Below are positions 7,518-14,271 of a stretch of 37,107 bases of DNA, piece by piece. A model generated the notes under the pieces. The model ran no database searches, was not told the origin of the DNA, and worked only from the letters and a program-made list of their open reading frames with translations. Each line of letters opens with the position of its first letter. The first letter of the stretch is position 1. The position numbers and the translations under genes are program-made. The DNA comes from Acidobacteriota bacterium (lineage in GTDB: Bacteria; Acidobacteriota; Polarisedimenticolia; Gp22-AA2). The stretch is from assembly GCA_003223165.1 (NCBI GenBank), contig QHXZ01000048.1, positions 1-37,107 of the forward strand, written 5' to 3'.

Positions 7518-9287
7518 ATGAGCTGGAAACGCTGGCTCCTGGGCACGCCGCTCGAGACCCAGAGGGCCAAGGAGGAGCGCCTCGGGAAGCCGACGGCCCT
7601 GGCGGTCTTCGCCTCGGACGCCCTTTCCTCGGTCGCGTACGCCACGGAGGAGATCCTGCGCGTCCTGGTGCTCGGGGGCGCAGCCTGCCTCGGGTACTCC
7701 CTGCCGATCTCGGGGATGATCGTCCTGCTCCTGGTCTTCCTTATCGCCTCCTACCGCCAGACCGTGCACGCCTACCCCGCAGGCGGCGGCTCCTACATCG
7801 TGGCGCGCGAGAACCTGGGGACGATGCCCGGGCTGGTGGCCGCGGCGGCCCTGCTCATCGACTACATCCTGACCGTCGCCGTGTCGACGGCGGCGGGCGT
7901 GGCGGCCGTCGTCTCAGCCCTGCCGGGCCTCGAGGCGCACCGGGTGGCGCTCGGCCTCCTGTTCATCGCCGTCATCATGGTGGGGAACTTGCGCGGTGTC
8001 AGGCAGTCGGGCGCCATCTTCGCGGTGCCGACCTATCTGTTCATCGGCGCCATGGGAACCCTGATCCTCGTCGGCATCGGGCGCGTGATCCACGGTCCTC
8101 CGATCGTCACGCTGGCGCCGGCGCTGCCGGAGGGCCTGTCGCACACGATGCGCCTCTTCCTGCTGATGCGCGCCTTTTCCGCCGGCTGTACCGCTCTCAC
8201 GGGGATCGAGGCGATCAGCAACGGGGTGATCCTGGGGTGCATCCTGGGGTTCTTCTTCCTCGGCAGCAGCTACCTGTCCCATGCCTACGGCATCGTGCCG
8301 GCTGCAGACCAGACGGTCATCTCCCAGCTCGGGCATGCCGTCCTCGGCTCGGGAGCGGCGTACTATCTCCTGCAGGCGGCGACCGCGGCCATCCTCATGG
8401 TGGCCGCCAACACGGCCTTCGCGGACTTCCCCCGCCTCTCGTCGATCCTGGCCAGCGACCGCTTCCTGCCGCGCCAGCTCGCCAACCTGGGCGATCGCCT
8501 CGTCTTCTCGAACGGCATCGCCGTGCTTTCGGGGTCGGCCGGGTTCCTGATCGTCCTCTTCGGCGGCGACACCCATCGGCTGATCCCGCTGTACGCGGTG
8601 GGCGTCTTCCTGGCGTTCACCCTGTCGCAGTCGGGGATGGTGATGCGCCATCTGCGCCGCCGGGAGGGGCGCTTCCGCCTGCACGCCGCCGTCAACGCGG
8701 CCGGGGCGACCGCCACCGGGGCGGCGCTGCTGGTGATCGCCGTCACCCGCTTCAAGCACGGCGCTTGGATCGTCATCCTGCTCATCCCGCTGTTCGTCAT
8801 CATGTTCCTGCGCACGCACCGCCACTACTTCTTCGTCCGCCGCCAGCTCTCCCTCCAGGAGATCGAGCCCGAGCGGCCCCTGCGCCACACGGCGATCGTG
8901 CCGATCTCCGCCGTCAACCGGTCGACCATCTATGCGCTGCGCTACGCCAAGTCGATCGCGCACGAGGTGGAAGCGGTCCACGTCAGCGTCGACCCCAAGC
9001 GCACCGAGCAGCTCAAGGAGCAGTGGAAGACCTGGGGGGGCGGGGTGCCGCTCAAGATCCTTGAATCGCCCTACCGGTCCTTGATCGGCCCCTTGGTCGA
9101 TCACATCGACGACCTGATGCACGGCAAGCGCCGCAACGAGATGGTCACCGTGGTGCTGCCCGAGTTCGTGACCGCCCACTGGTGGGAAGGCCTGTTCCAC
9201 AACCAGTCGGCCCTGCTGATCAAGGGGGCGTTGCTCTTCAAGCCCGGCGTCGTCGTCACCAGCGTTCCCTTCCACTTCAACCGCTGA
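7518..9287 (+). CDS. KimA-like (YdaO) APC-superfamily potassium/amino acid permease, apparently missing a short internal segment
   Basis: A 589-residue protein with about 12 membrane segments and a C-terminal cytosolic domain of about 150 residues (from about residue 440). The N terminus has the KimA hallmark FASDALSSVAYATEEIL, with Asp34 and Tyr41 at the positions of the K+-binding Asp36 and Tyr43 of Bacillus KimA. HAYPAGGGSYIVARENLG and the C-terminal VVLPEFVTAHWWEGLFHNQSA also fit. KimA is a high-affinity proton-coupled K+ importer. After LTGIEAISNGV (about residue 237) the family normally has a conserved loop of roughly 18 residues (PAF-PPE type) before ILGFFFLG. Here the sequence jumps directly, leaving a near tandem repeat at DNA level. 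The frame is kept. Known KimA is about 607 residues, matching the shortfall. Confidence 0.85.
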   Translation: MSWKRWLLGTPLETQRAKEERLGKPTALAVFASDALSSVAYATEEILRVLVLGGAACLGYSLPISGMIVLLLVFLIASYRQTVHAYPAGGGSYIVARENLGTMPGLVAAAALLIDYILTVAVSTAAGVAAVVSALPGLEAHRVALGLLFIAVIMVGNLRGVRQSGAIFAVPTYLFIGAMGTLILVGIGRVIHGPPIVTLAPALPEGLSHTMRLFLLMRAFSAGCTALTGIEAISNGVILGCILGFFFLGSSYLSHAYGIVPAADQTVISQLGHAVLGSGAAYYLLQAATAAILMVAANTAFADFPRLSSILASDRFLPRQLANLGDRLVFSNGIAVLSGSAGFLIVLFGGDTHRLIPLYAVGVFLAFTLSQSGMVMRHLRRREGRFRLHAAVNAAGATATGAALLVIAVTRFKHGAWIVILLIPLFVIMFLRTHRHYFFVRRQLSLQEIEPERPLRHTAIVPISAVNRSTIYALRYAKSIAHEVEAVHVSVDPKRTEQLKEQWKTWGGGVPLKILESPYRSLIGPLVDHIDDLMHGKRRNEMVTVVLPEFVTAHWWEGLFHNQSALLIKGALLFKPGVVVTSVPFHFNR

Positions 9288-9309
9288 AAGCGCCGGGCCC
9301 CCGGTTTCA

Positions 9310-9318
9310 TGCTACGAT
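9310..9318 (+). promoter_or_regulatory. Extended -10 promoter for the PDZ protein
   Basis: TGC followed by TACGAT (9313-9318). No good -35 is seen, as is usual for extended -10 promoters. It would leave a leader of about 64 nt. Confidence 0.35.
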
Positions 9319-9388
9319 GCGGCCTCGCGGGCCCGTTGTGCCGGGGCGCCGCCTCCCCGGTCCACGGTCCTGAGCAGGAGGGTCCAGC

Positions 9389-9865
9389 ATGAGCAGAGCG
9401 TCGTTCCACCGGGGCACGGCCGCGCTCGCTGTCCTGCTCCTCGTCCCCTTCGGGCCGGCCGCCGCGGGCCACGCGAAATGCGCCCGATCGGCCGAGGAGT
9501 GCGCGGCGGCGATGAAGGAGATGTATCAGACGAAGGGCTGGTCCGGGTTCGAATCGGAAGAGAGAGCGGACGGTTTCCTGCAGATCGTGGCGTTGATCCC
9601 GGAGAGCCCGGCGGACCGGGCGGGGATCAAGCCCGGCGACGTGATCCTGTCGATGAACGGCGTGACGCTGACCAAGGCCAACGCGTCGAAGATCGAGGAG
9701 ATGAAGCAGAACGGCCTGAGGATCGGGGACCGGGTCGCCTACGGCGTGATGCGGGGCAAGGAGGTCAACACGGTGAAGGTCGAGCTCGCGAAGATCCCCG
9801 ATGCCGTGCTCGCCGGCCTGATCGCGCGCCACGCGCGCGACGAGCACCAAGTGGCGCGGAACTGA
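9389..9865 (+). CDS. Exported single-PDZ-domain protein
   Basis: A 158-residue protein with a signal peptide (RASFHRGTAALAVLLLVPFGPAAAG, cleavage near AAAG-HA) and one PDZ domain in the rest. The PDZ core is readable as ALIPESPADRAGIKPGDVILSMNGVTL (about residues 68-94), the carboxylate-binding and gly-asp elements typical of HtrA- and CtpA-type PDZ modules. No protease domain is attached. Cys31 and Cys37 in the segment CARSAEEC could form a disulfide. The ATG at 9389 has GGAGGG about 7 nt upstream. It may act as a periplasmic adaptor or peptide binder. It is followed after 34 nt by a PilZ gene on the same strand. Confidence 0.8.
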   Translation: MSRASFHRGTAALAVLLLVPFGPAAAGHAKCARSAEECAAAMKEMYQTKGWSGFESEERADGFLQIVALIPESPADRAGIKPGDVILSMNGVTLTKANASKIEEMKQNGLRIGDRVAYGVMRGKEVNTVKVELAKIPDAVLAGLIARHARDEHQVARN

Positions 9866-9899
9866 TCGCCGTGCGGATGGGGGCGGGCGGGGGAGCGTC

Positions 9900-10259
9900 G
9901 TGACCGACACGATGGACAAGAGACGGCACCATCGTTTCCTGGCGCTGCTCGAGGTGCGCGTCCTGCCGGGGGAGGGCCTCCCCGCCGACCTGAAGGTGGT
10001 GACGGTGGACGTCGCGGTGGGCGGCGCCCGCTGCGCCTCCAACCGGCCTCTCGAGGCCGGGGTGCGCCTGCAGATCACGCTCACCCTCGTCGGAGGCGGC
10101 CTCGGCCAGGGGGCCGCGATCGACGCCGAGGCGTCGGTCCTGCGTTGCAGCACCAACGCCGCCGCCCCGGAGACCCGCCGCTACGAGCTGGCGCTGGCCT
10201 TCACCAGGATGGATTCCGACGATCGGTCCCGGCTCCAGGCCTACCTCAACAGGCTCTGA
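9900..10259 (+). CDS. PilZ domain protein (putative c-di-GMP receptor)
   Basis: A 119-residue single-domain protein. The two c-di-GMP-binding motifs of PilZ are visible: the Arg-rich KRRHHRF near the N terminus (RxxxR type) and DVAVGGARC near residue 40, a D-x-(S/A)-x-x-G variant in which Ala replaces the usual Ser. It is soluble and cytoplasmic. The GTG at 9900 is chosen because GGGGGAG ends 5 nt before it; the ATG at 9912 would be 17 nt away. It probably translates cyclic-di-GMP levels into control of motility, polysaccharide or secretion, but no effector is adjacent. It is likely cotranscribed with the PDZ gene. Confidence 0.8.
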   Translation: MTDTMDKRRHHRFLALLEVRVLPGEGLPADLKVVTVDVAVGGARCASNRPLEAGVRLQITLTLVGGGLGQGAAIDAEASVLRCSTNAAAPETRRYELALAFTRMDSDDRSRLQAYLNRL

Positions 10260-10294
10260 GACCCCGCGCATCGCTCGGGAGCGGAACTCCCCGG

Positions 10295-10331
10295 AAAAAG
10301 AAAAACCCCGGAAGGCTTTCGCCTTCCGGGG
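10295..10331 (-). terminator. Intrinsic terminator of the second cold-shock gene
   Basis: Read on the minus strand: an 11-bp perfect stem (10306-10331) with a four-base loop, followed by TTTTTCTTTTT (10305-10295). This is a textbook terminator, about 50 nt after the stop codon. Confidence 0.9.
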
Positions 10332-10383
10332 CCGTCGTGGTCAAGGCCGCGAAGGGAGCGGCGGAACCACGCGCGAGGTCGGG

Positions 10384-10584
10384 TCAGATGGCGCGGACGT
10401 TCGCGGCCTGCGGGCCCTTTGCGCCTTCCGTGATCTCGAACTCCACCGACTGACCCTCCTCCAGCGAGCGGTATCCGTTGCCCTGGATGGCCGAGAAGTG
10501 CACGAAGACGTCCTTGCCCCCCTCGATCTCGATGAACCCATACCCCTTGCTGTTGTTGAACCACTTCACGCGACCAGTAGACAC
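10384..10584 (-). CDS. Cold-shock domain protein (CspA family), second copy
   Basis: A 66-residue cold-shock domain with RNP1 KGYGFIEI and RNP2 DVFVHFSAI, closely similar to the copy at 2034-2237 (both start with a KVKWFN/RVKWFN segment and end AANVR). The start is GTG at 10584, 8 nt after a GGAGGAGG site. An upstream in-frame extension exists but would add a Glu-rich tail unlike the family. It lies between two intrinsic terminators (10295-10331 after it, 10673-10707 before it), so it must have its own promoter in the 88-nt interval. I could not pick that promoter out. The product is an RNA chaperone. Confidence 0.95.
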   Translation of the reverse strand: MSTGRVKWFNNSKGYGFIEIEGGKDVFVHFSAIQGNGYRSLEEGQSVEFEITEGAKGPQAANVRAI

Positions 10585-10672
10585 TTGCCTTTCCTCCTCC
10601 TCACCTTGGGTGAGGGACATGTCACCGGAACTCCTTGCTCCGGGGCAGGCCGTTGGTTCCTCGGCGGGGCGC

Positions 10673-10707
10673 AAAAAAAAGCCCCAGGGGTCGTGCGTCC
10701 CTGGGGC
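10673..10707 (-). terminator. Intrinsic terminator downstream of rho
   Basis: Minus-strand reading: a 9-bp perfect stem, GCCCCAGGG with CCCTGGGGC (10681-10707), followed by eight T (10680-10673). It lies about 100 nt after the rho stop and separates rho from the cold-shock gene. Confidence 0.9.
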
Positions 10708-10805
10708 GACTTCATGAGTCCAACCAAGAACTCCACTACCTGCGATGTGGATTTTACAGGCACCGCTTCAGAAAGTCAAGGACGATTTGCGCGGGCGAAG
10801 AGACC

Positions 10806-12350
10806 TCAGACGTCGAGGGCCTTGAGGAACTCGGTGTTGTTGGGGTACTTGGCCAGCTTCTGCAGAAGCTTCGACATCGCATCGTGGGGTTTCATCTCGT
10901 ACAGCACCCGCCTCAGCCGGTGGATGCGAGGGAGGTCCTCCTTGGCGAAGAGCTTCTCCTCCTTGCGGGTCCCCGAGCGCGGGATGTCCACGGCGGGGTA
11001 GATGCGTTGCTCGAACATGGCGCGATCGAGCACCAGCTCCATGTTCCCCGTCCCCTTGAACTCCTGGAAGATGACGTCGTCCATGCGCGAGCCGGTGTCC
11101 ACCAGCGCCGTGGCGATGACCGTGAGGCTGCCACCCTCCTCGGCCTTGCGTGCCGCGCCGAACAGGCGGCGCGGCTGCTCCATGGTGCGCGCGTCGAGGC
11201 CGCCGGAGAGCGTCCGGCCGGTCCCGGGGGTGGCCGTGTTGTGCGCGCGCGCCAGGCGGGTCAGCGAGTCGAGCAGGATCACGGCGTCGCGTCCCACCTC
11301 GACCAGGCGCCGGGCGCGTTCCAGGACGATGCGCGCGATCGACACGTGCTGGCGCGCCATGTCGTCCGAGGAGGAGGCGATCACCTCGCCGCGCACACTG
11401 CGTTTCATGTCGGTCACCTCCTCGGGCCGCTCGTCCACCAGCAGCACGATGAGGTGGATCTCCGGGTGGTTGCGGGAGATGGCGGCGGCGATCTTCTGCA
11501 AGAGCGTGGTCTTGCCTGCGCGCGGCGGCGCCACGATCAGGCAACGCTGCCCCTTGCCGATCGGGGTCAGGAGGTCGATCACGCGGGTGGAGAGCTCGCC
11601 GGGATCGGTCTCCAGGTGGATCTGCTCGAACGGGTCGATCGAGGTCAATTCCGAGAAGTGGCGACGGTGAGTGAACTCCTGCGGGGGCATGCCGTTGATC
11701 GTGCGGACCTCCACCAGCCGCGGGCCGCCGGGGCCGCTGCCGCGCGGTGGCGCATGGCGGGGGGCGGCCAGTCCCTCGATCTCGCACCCCTCGATCCCCG
11801 AGCCGTTGCTGCGCTTCTCGGTCGGCCCCAGACGTGACAGGATCTCGCGCGGCACGAACACGTCGTCGGGTGAAGGGCGGTAGTTGCGTTGCGGCTGCCT
11901 CAGGAACCCGGTGCCCTCGCCCAGAACCTCGAGGACGCCGCGGGCCTCGAGCGTCGCGCCGGCCGGCGCCGGACCGGGTGATCCGGTCTCCTCCCCCACG
12001 CCGGAGGTCCCCGCGTGGTGCCCCCCGTGCCGCGCGTGACCCTGGCCGCCGCCCTGGTGTCCCGAGGCGTGACCCTGGCCGTGGCCCTGCCGGTGGCGCC
12101 ATGAGGAGCCGTGGCGCGGGTGGCGCCGGCGCCTCTGCCCCTGACCCTGCGCGCCGGCGTGCCCATGCCCGTGATCGGCGCGCGGAGCGTGCGGAGGAGA
12201 GCCGGTCCCTCCCGTCCCGGACGTGACGGCCGGCGGCTGCGCGGACTTCACCCCGTCTCCCGGCGGAGCCTGGTGGCGATGCGGATGTTCCGGGCGGCTG
12301 TGCCCGTGGTGGGCAGGCCGGCCGTGACCGTGATGGCGCCTGTCAGTCAA
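10806..12350 (-). CDS. rho: Transcription termination factor Rho with a His/Gly/Arg-rich N-terminal extension
   Basis: A 514-residue protein; E. coli Rho is 419. Residues 135-514 are a standard Rho: the RNA-binding OB fold (GTGFLRQPQRNYRPSPDDVFV, 147-166), Walker A APPRAGKTT (274-282), VDERPEEVTDM (305-315), Walker B VILLDSLTRLAR (357-368) and the SGTRKEE region (459-465). The hexameric helicase loads on unstructured RNA and ends transcription. Residues 1-115 are low-complexity and hold 23 His in the first 112 residues, with Arg, Gly and Gln. They replace the usual N-terminal helical bundle. The start is TTG at 12350 with no clear ribosome site, so a later start is possible, but the frame is open and the repeats are in frame. 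An intrinsic terminator follows. Confidence 0.93.
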   Translation of the reverse strand: MTDRRHHGHGRPAHHGHSRPEHPHRHQAPPGDGVKSAQPPAVTSGTGGTGSPPHAPRADHGHGHAGAQGQGQRRRRHPRHGSSWRHRQGHGQGHASGHQGGGQGHARHGGHHAGTSGVGEETGSPGPAPAGATLEARGVLEVLGEGTGFLRQPQRNYRPSPDDVFVPREILSRLGPTEKRSNGSGIEGCEIEGLAAPRHAPPRGSGPGGPRLVEVRTINGMPPQEFTHRRHFSELTSIDPFEQIHLETDPGELSTRVIDLLTPIGKGQRCLIVAPPRAGKTTLLQKIAAAISRNHPEIHLIVLLVDERPEEVTDMKRSVRGEVIASSSDDMARQHVSIARIVLERARRLVEVGRDAVILLDSLTRLARAHNTATPGTGRTLSGGLDARTMEQPRRLFGAARKAEEGGSLTVIATALVDTGSRMDDVIFQEFKGTGNMELVLDRAMFEQRIYPAVDIPRSGTRKEEKLFAKEDLPRIHRLRRVLYEMKPHDAMSKLLQKLAKYPNNTEFLKALDV

Positions 12351-12490
12351 GGGTAAGGCCGTATCCCAAGGAGGGGCAGGAAAGACCCCGATGGCGTGAC
12401 TCCGTTAGGCTAGCGCGAAAAGGGCCGGCGGGTCAAGAGCGACCGGTCGCCGAGGGTCGCGGGTCGCTGGCCGGAACGGTTGCGGCCCGC

Positions 12491-12496
12491 TATATT
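12491..12496 (+). promoter_or_regulatory. -10 box of the metallophosphoesterase promoter (leaderless geometry)
   Basis: TATATT (12491-12496), 5 of 6 matches to consensus, ends 7 nt before the ATG at 12504. The -35 region is poor (TGGCCG at 12468-12473). No Shine-Dalgarno sequence fits in between. Confidence 0.5.
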
Positions 12497-12503
12497 CGTT
12501 CGC

Positions 12504-13508
12504 ATGAGCCGACGGGGCCAGGAAGCGGATACGCGGGCGGGCGTCACCCTGGGGGAGGACGAGGAGCAGGGGGAGGGGGCCGCGCCGGTCCCCGCCCGCC
12601 CGGCTCCGGTCCGGCCCGGACCGACGCTCCGGAGCCGTTTCCCGCGGCGGCTGCAGGTCCTCGCGGCGCTGGCGGCGCTGGCCGGCTGCGCCGCGCTCGG
12701 CATCGACGCCTTCCTGGTGGAACCGGGATGGATCGAAGTCGTACGGTCGATCGAGTTCGTCCCGTCGTTGCGGGCGAGCGCACCCGATCTGCTCCTGGTC
12801 CACCTGAGCGACACGCACATCCGCGACCTCGGCCCGCGGGAGCGACGCGCCATCCGGATCGTCAACGCCGCGCAGCCCGATCTCATCGTCATCACGGGGG
12901 ACATCGTGCACGGCGAGTCCGACCCGCTCGCGGTGGAGGCCTTCCTCGGCTCGCTGCGGGCCCGCTACGGGAAGTTCCTGGTCTGGGGCAACCACGATCA
13001 CTACAGGAAGACGGTGGAAGGCTGGGCCCCCGGCGCCGTGTCCCGCGCGGGCTTCGTCCTCCTGAACAACGCCAACCGGCGCGTGGACACGCCGGCGGGG
13101 CGGATCGACATCGCCGGGATCGACGATCCGGTCACCGGGCATGACAATCTCAAGACGGCCATGGTCGGGGTGTCGCGCCGCGACTTCTGCATCCTGCTGT
13201 CGCACAGTCCCGAGATCGTGCGCAGCATCGGCAACTGGGACATCGACATGGTCCTGGCCGGCCACACGCACGGAGGCCAGGTGCGCCTGCCGTGGCTCGG
13301 CGCGATCGTCGTCCCGTTCGGCACGCGTCCCTATGTCGAGGGCTGGTACGACGCTCCGGGCGACGTGCGGGTCCACGTCAACCAGGGTCTCGGCTGGTCG
13401 TACCTCCCGGTGCGCTTCCTGTGCCGCCCCCGCCTCGACCTGATCACCCTGCGCGGAGGCCTGCCGGCCGGCACGCGCCCCCGCGCCAGCATCGTCGGCC
13501 GAAGCTGA
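12504..13508 (+). CDS. Membrane-anchored calcineurin-like metallophosphoesterase (YaeI/YkuE type)
   Basis: A 334-residue protein. A disordered Glu/Pro-rich tail (1-45) precedes one membrane segment (about 48-70), then a complete calcineurin-like phosphoesterase domain. The metal-binding motifs are all present: Asp103 and His105 in LSDTHI, Asp133 in TGDIVHG, Asn163-His164 in WGNHDHY, His234 in LSHSPE, and His254 and His256 in AGHTHGG. The closest known relatives (YaeI, YkuE) are membrane-associated phosphodiesterases, some acting on UDP-diacylglucosamine or related lipids; the substrate here is unknown. The catalytic domain would face the periplasm if the tail is cytoplasmic. The ATG at 12504 is preferred over TTG 12480 because a -10 box lies between them. 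Confidence 0.85.
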   Translation: MSRRGQEADTRAGVTLGEDEEQGEGAAPVPARPAPVRPGPTLRSRFPRRLQVLAALAALAGCAALGIDAFLVEPGWIEVVRSIEFVPSLRASAPDLLLVHLSDTHIRDLGPRERRAIRIVNAAQPDLIVITGDIVHGESDPLAVEAFLGSLRARYGKFLVWGNHDHYRKTVEGWAPGAVSRAGFVLLNNANRRVDTPAGRIDIAGIDDPVTGHDNLKTAMVGVSRRDFCILLSHSPEIVRSIGNWDIDMVLAGHTHGGQVRLPWLGAIVVPFGTRPYVEGWYDAPGDVRVHVNQGLGWSYLPVRFLCRPRLDLITLRGGLPAGTRPRASIVGRS

Positions 13509-13566
13509 TCGCCACCGCCGGCCACGACCGCGCCGATCGGGCGTCGCGATCGGGCGTCACGATCTA

Positions 13567-13595
13567 TTGACACGTGATCGCCTCCATGTTATAGG
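13567..13595 (+). promoter_or_regulatory. Strong promoter of the 13.6-14.0 kb small transcription unit
   Basis: A perfect TTGACA (13567-13572), 17-bp spacer, TATAGG (13590-13595) with the extended -10 TGT just upstream. This is the best-matched promoter in the window. It points towards the long leader and the 17-codon reading frame at 13879-13932. Confidence 0.7.
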
Positions 13596-13878
13596 TTCGA
13601 GCGAAATCGCTTTCGATCGTCGATCGTGATCAGAGACACGCACAGCGTCGAAGTCGATCGATTCCGCAACGACGATCGGCAGCAGGCACTATTCATCCCG
13701 GGCACGACGTTCGTGGGCTCCCAGGGCCGGATGTCGGCGCAGCCCGGCGCGCAAGCAGTCAGCGAAGTCGACGGGCGCGAGCGCGCCCGTGACACAGCCC
13801 CCCGCTGGCAAGACGATCGTCGCAATGGAACGCGGGGAGCTCATCCCACCCGCAAGGCGGGAAAGGAGGTGAGGAGCC
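13596..13878 (+). other. Long leader with no clear gene (possible structured RNA)
   Basis: About 280 nt lie between the strong promoter and the small Lys-rich reading frame. A 100-codon frame (GTG 13626 to 13928) is open here. Its codon use is poorer in third-position GC than its neighbours, it matches no family I know, and its last part is the Lys-rich stretch read out of frame, so I do not call it a gene. Local inverted repeats are visible: CGAAA with CTTTCG around 13601-13615, and CCCGC with GCGGG at about 13850-13861, directly before the ribosome site. The latter could shield the Shine-Dalgarno sequence. A regulatory leader or a small RNA are both possible. Confidence 0.35.
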
Positions 13879-13932
13879 ATTCCCAAGAAAAAGAAGGCTG
13901 CCAAGAAGAAGGGGAAGAAGGGACGTAAGTAA
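13879..13932 (+). CDS. Putative 17-residue Lys-rich basic peptide with ATT start
   Basis: A frame of 17 codons plus TAA reads (I/M)PKKKKAAKKKGKKGRK: ten Lys and one Arg. It is preceded by AAGGAGGTGA (13863-13872), a full complement to the 16S anti-Shine-Dalgarno sequence, with 9 nt between GGAGG and ATT. A TGA in the same frame (13870-13872) rules out an upstream start, and no ATG, GTG or TTG exists in the frame. ATT is known as the start of infC in many bacteria, where IF3 limits its use. A strong promoter lies upstream and a strong terminator downstream. The composition recalls histone-H1-like tails and tiny basic ribosomal proteins, but I cannot assign a family. The coding status is inferred from signals, not homology. 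Confidence 0.5.
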   Translation: MPKKKKAAKKKGKKGRK

Positions 13933-13957
13933 GCTTCTTTTCTCCGTACTGCCTTGC

Positions 13958-13990
13958 GAGGGGTGACCGTCGTCACCCCTCATTTATTTT
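13958..13990 (+). terminator. Intrinsic terminator of the small Lys-rich unit
   Basis: A 10-bp perfect stem, GAGGGGTGAC (13958-13967) with GTCACCCCTC (13972-13981), loop CGTC, followed by ATTTATTTT. It closes the unit that begins at the 13567 promoter. Confidence 0.88.
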
Positions 13991-14017
13991 GCGGGCCACC
14001 GCGCTGCGCCGCCGCCT

Positions 14018-14046
14018 TTGACAGCCGGCGCGGCGTTTGCCAGAAT
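14018..14046 (+). promoter_or_regulatory. Promoter for the zinc-ribbon protein
   Basis: A perfect TTGACA (14018-14023), 17 bp, CAGAAT (14041-14046, 4 of 6). The ATG at 14071 follows after 24 nt, with GGAGGAGG in between. Confidence 0.55.
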
Positions 14047-14070
14047 AGGCGCCCTCTCCGGAGGAGGACG

Positions 14071-14271
14071 ATGAACTCGTCGAGGACCTGGAAGACGGGA
14101 GAGCACTGCCGCATCTCCGGCACCTACAGGTGCCTGAACTGCCGCGCTGCGGGCGTCGAGACGATCCGCGAGTTCGAGGCGGGGAAGGTCATCCCGATGT
14201 GCGACGTGGGACCGGACAAGGACGCCACCTGGCGGCTCGTCCGCGCCGCGCCCGCCCGGGCCGCTACTTGA
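14071..14271 (+). CDS. Small zinc-ribbon-like protein of unknown function
   Basis: A 66-residue protein with four cysteines (Cys13, Cys21, Cys24, Cys44). The pair CLNC and the flanking Cys suggest one structural zinc site. The central stretch EFEAGKVIPMCDV resembles the short beta-rich YjzC-like proteins, but I would not assign it. The start is well supported by GGAGGAGG (14060-14067) and a TTGACA promoter. It ends tail-to-tail with rarA, overlapping it by 8 nt. It is cytoplasmic, with no signal peptide or membrane segment. Confidence 0.7.
   Translation: MNSSRTWKTGEHCRISGTYRCLNCRAAGVETIREFEAGKVIPMCDVGPDKDATWRLVRAAPARAAT

Noticed and set aside
8224-8248. The near tandem repeat in the KimA-like gene as a phase-variation repeat
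   Set aside because: Only two imperfect copies of about 12-13 nt exist, too few for slippage-based switching; it is better read as a deletion scar or chance.
13626-13928. A 100-codon open frame (GTG start) over the leader of the small Lys-rich unit
   Set aside because: Third-position GC is lower than in neighbouring genes, no ribosome site precedes it, no family is recognisable, and its end reads the Lys-rich segment out of frame as Glu/Gln-rich sequence.
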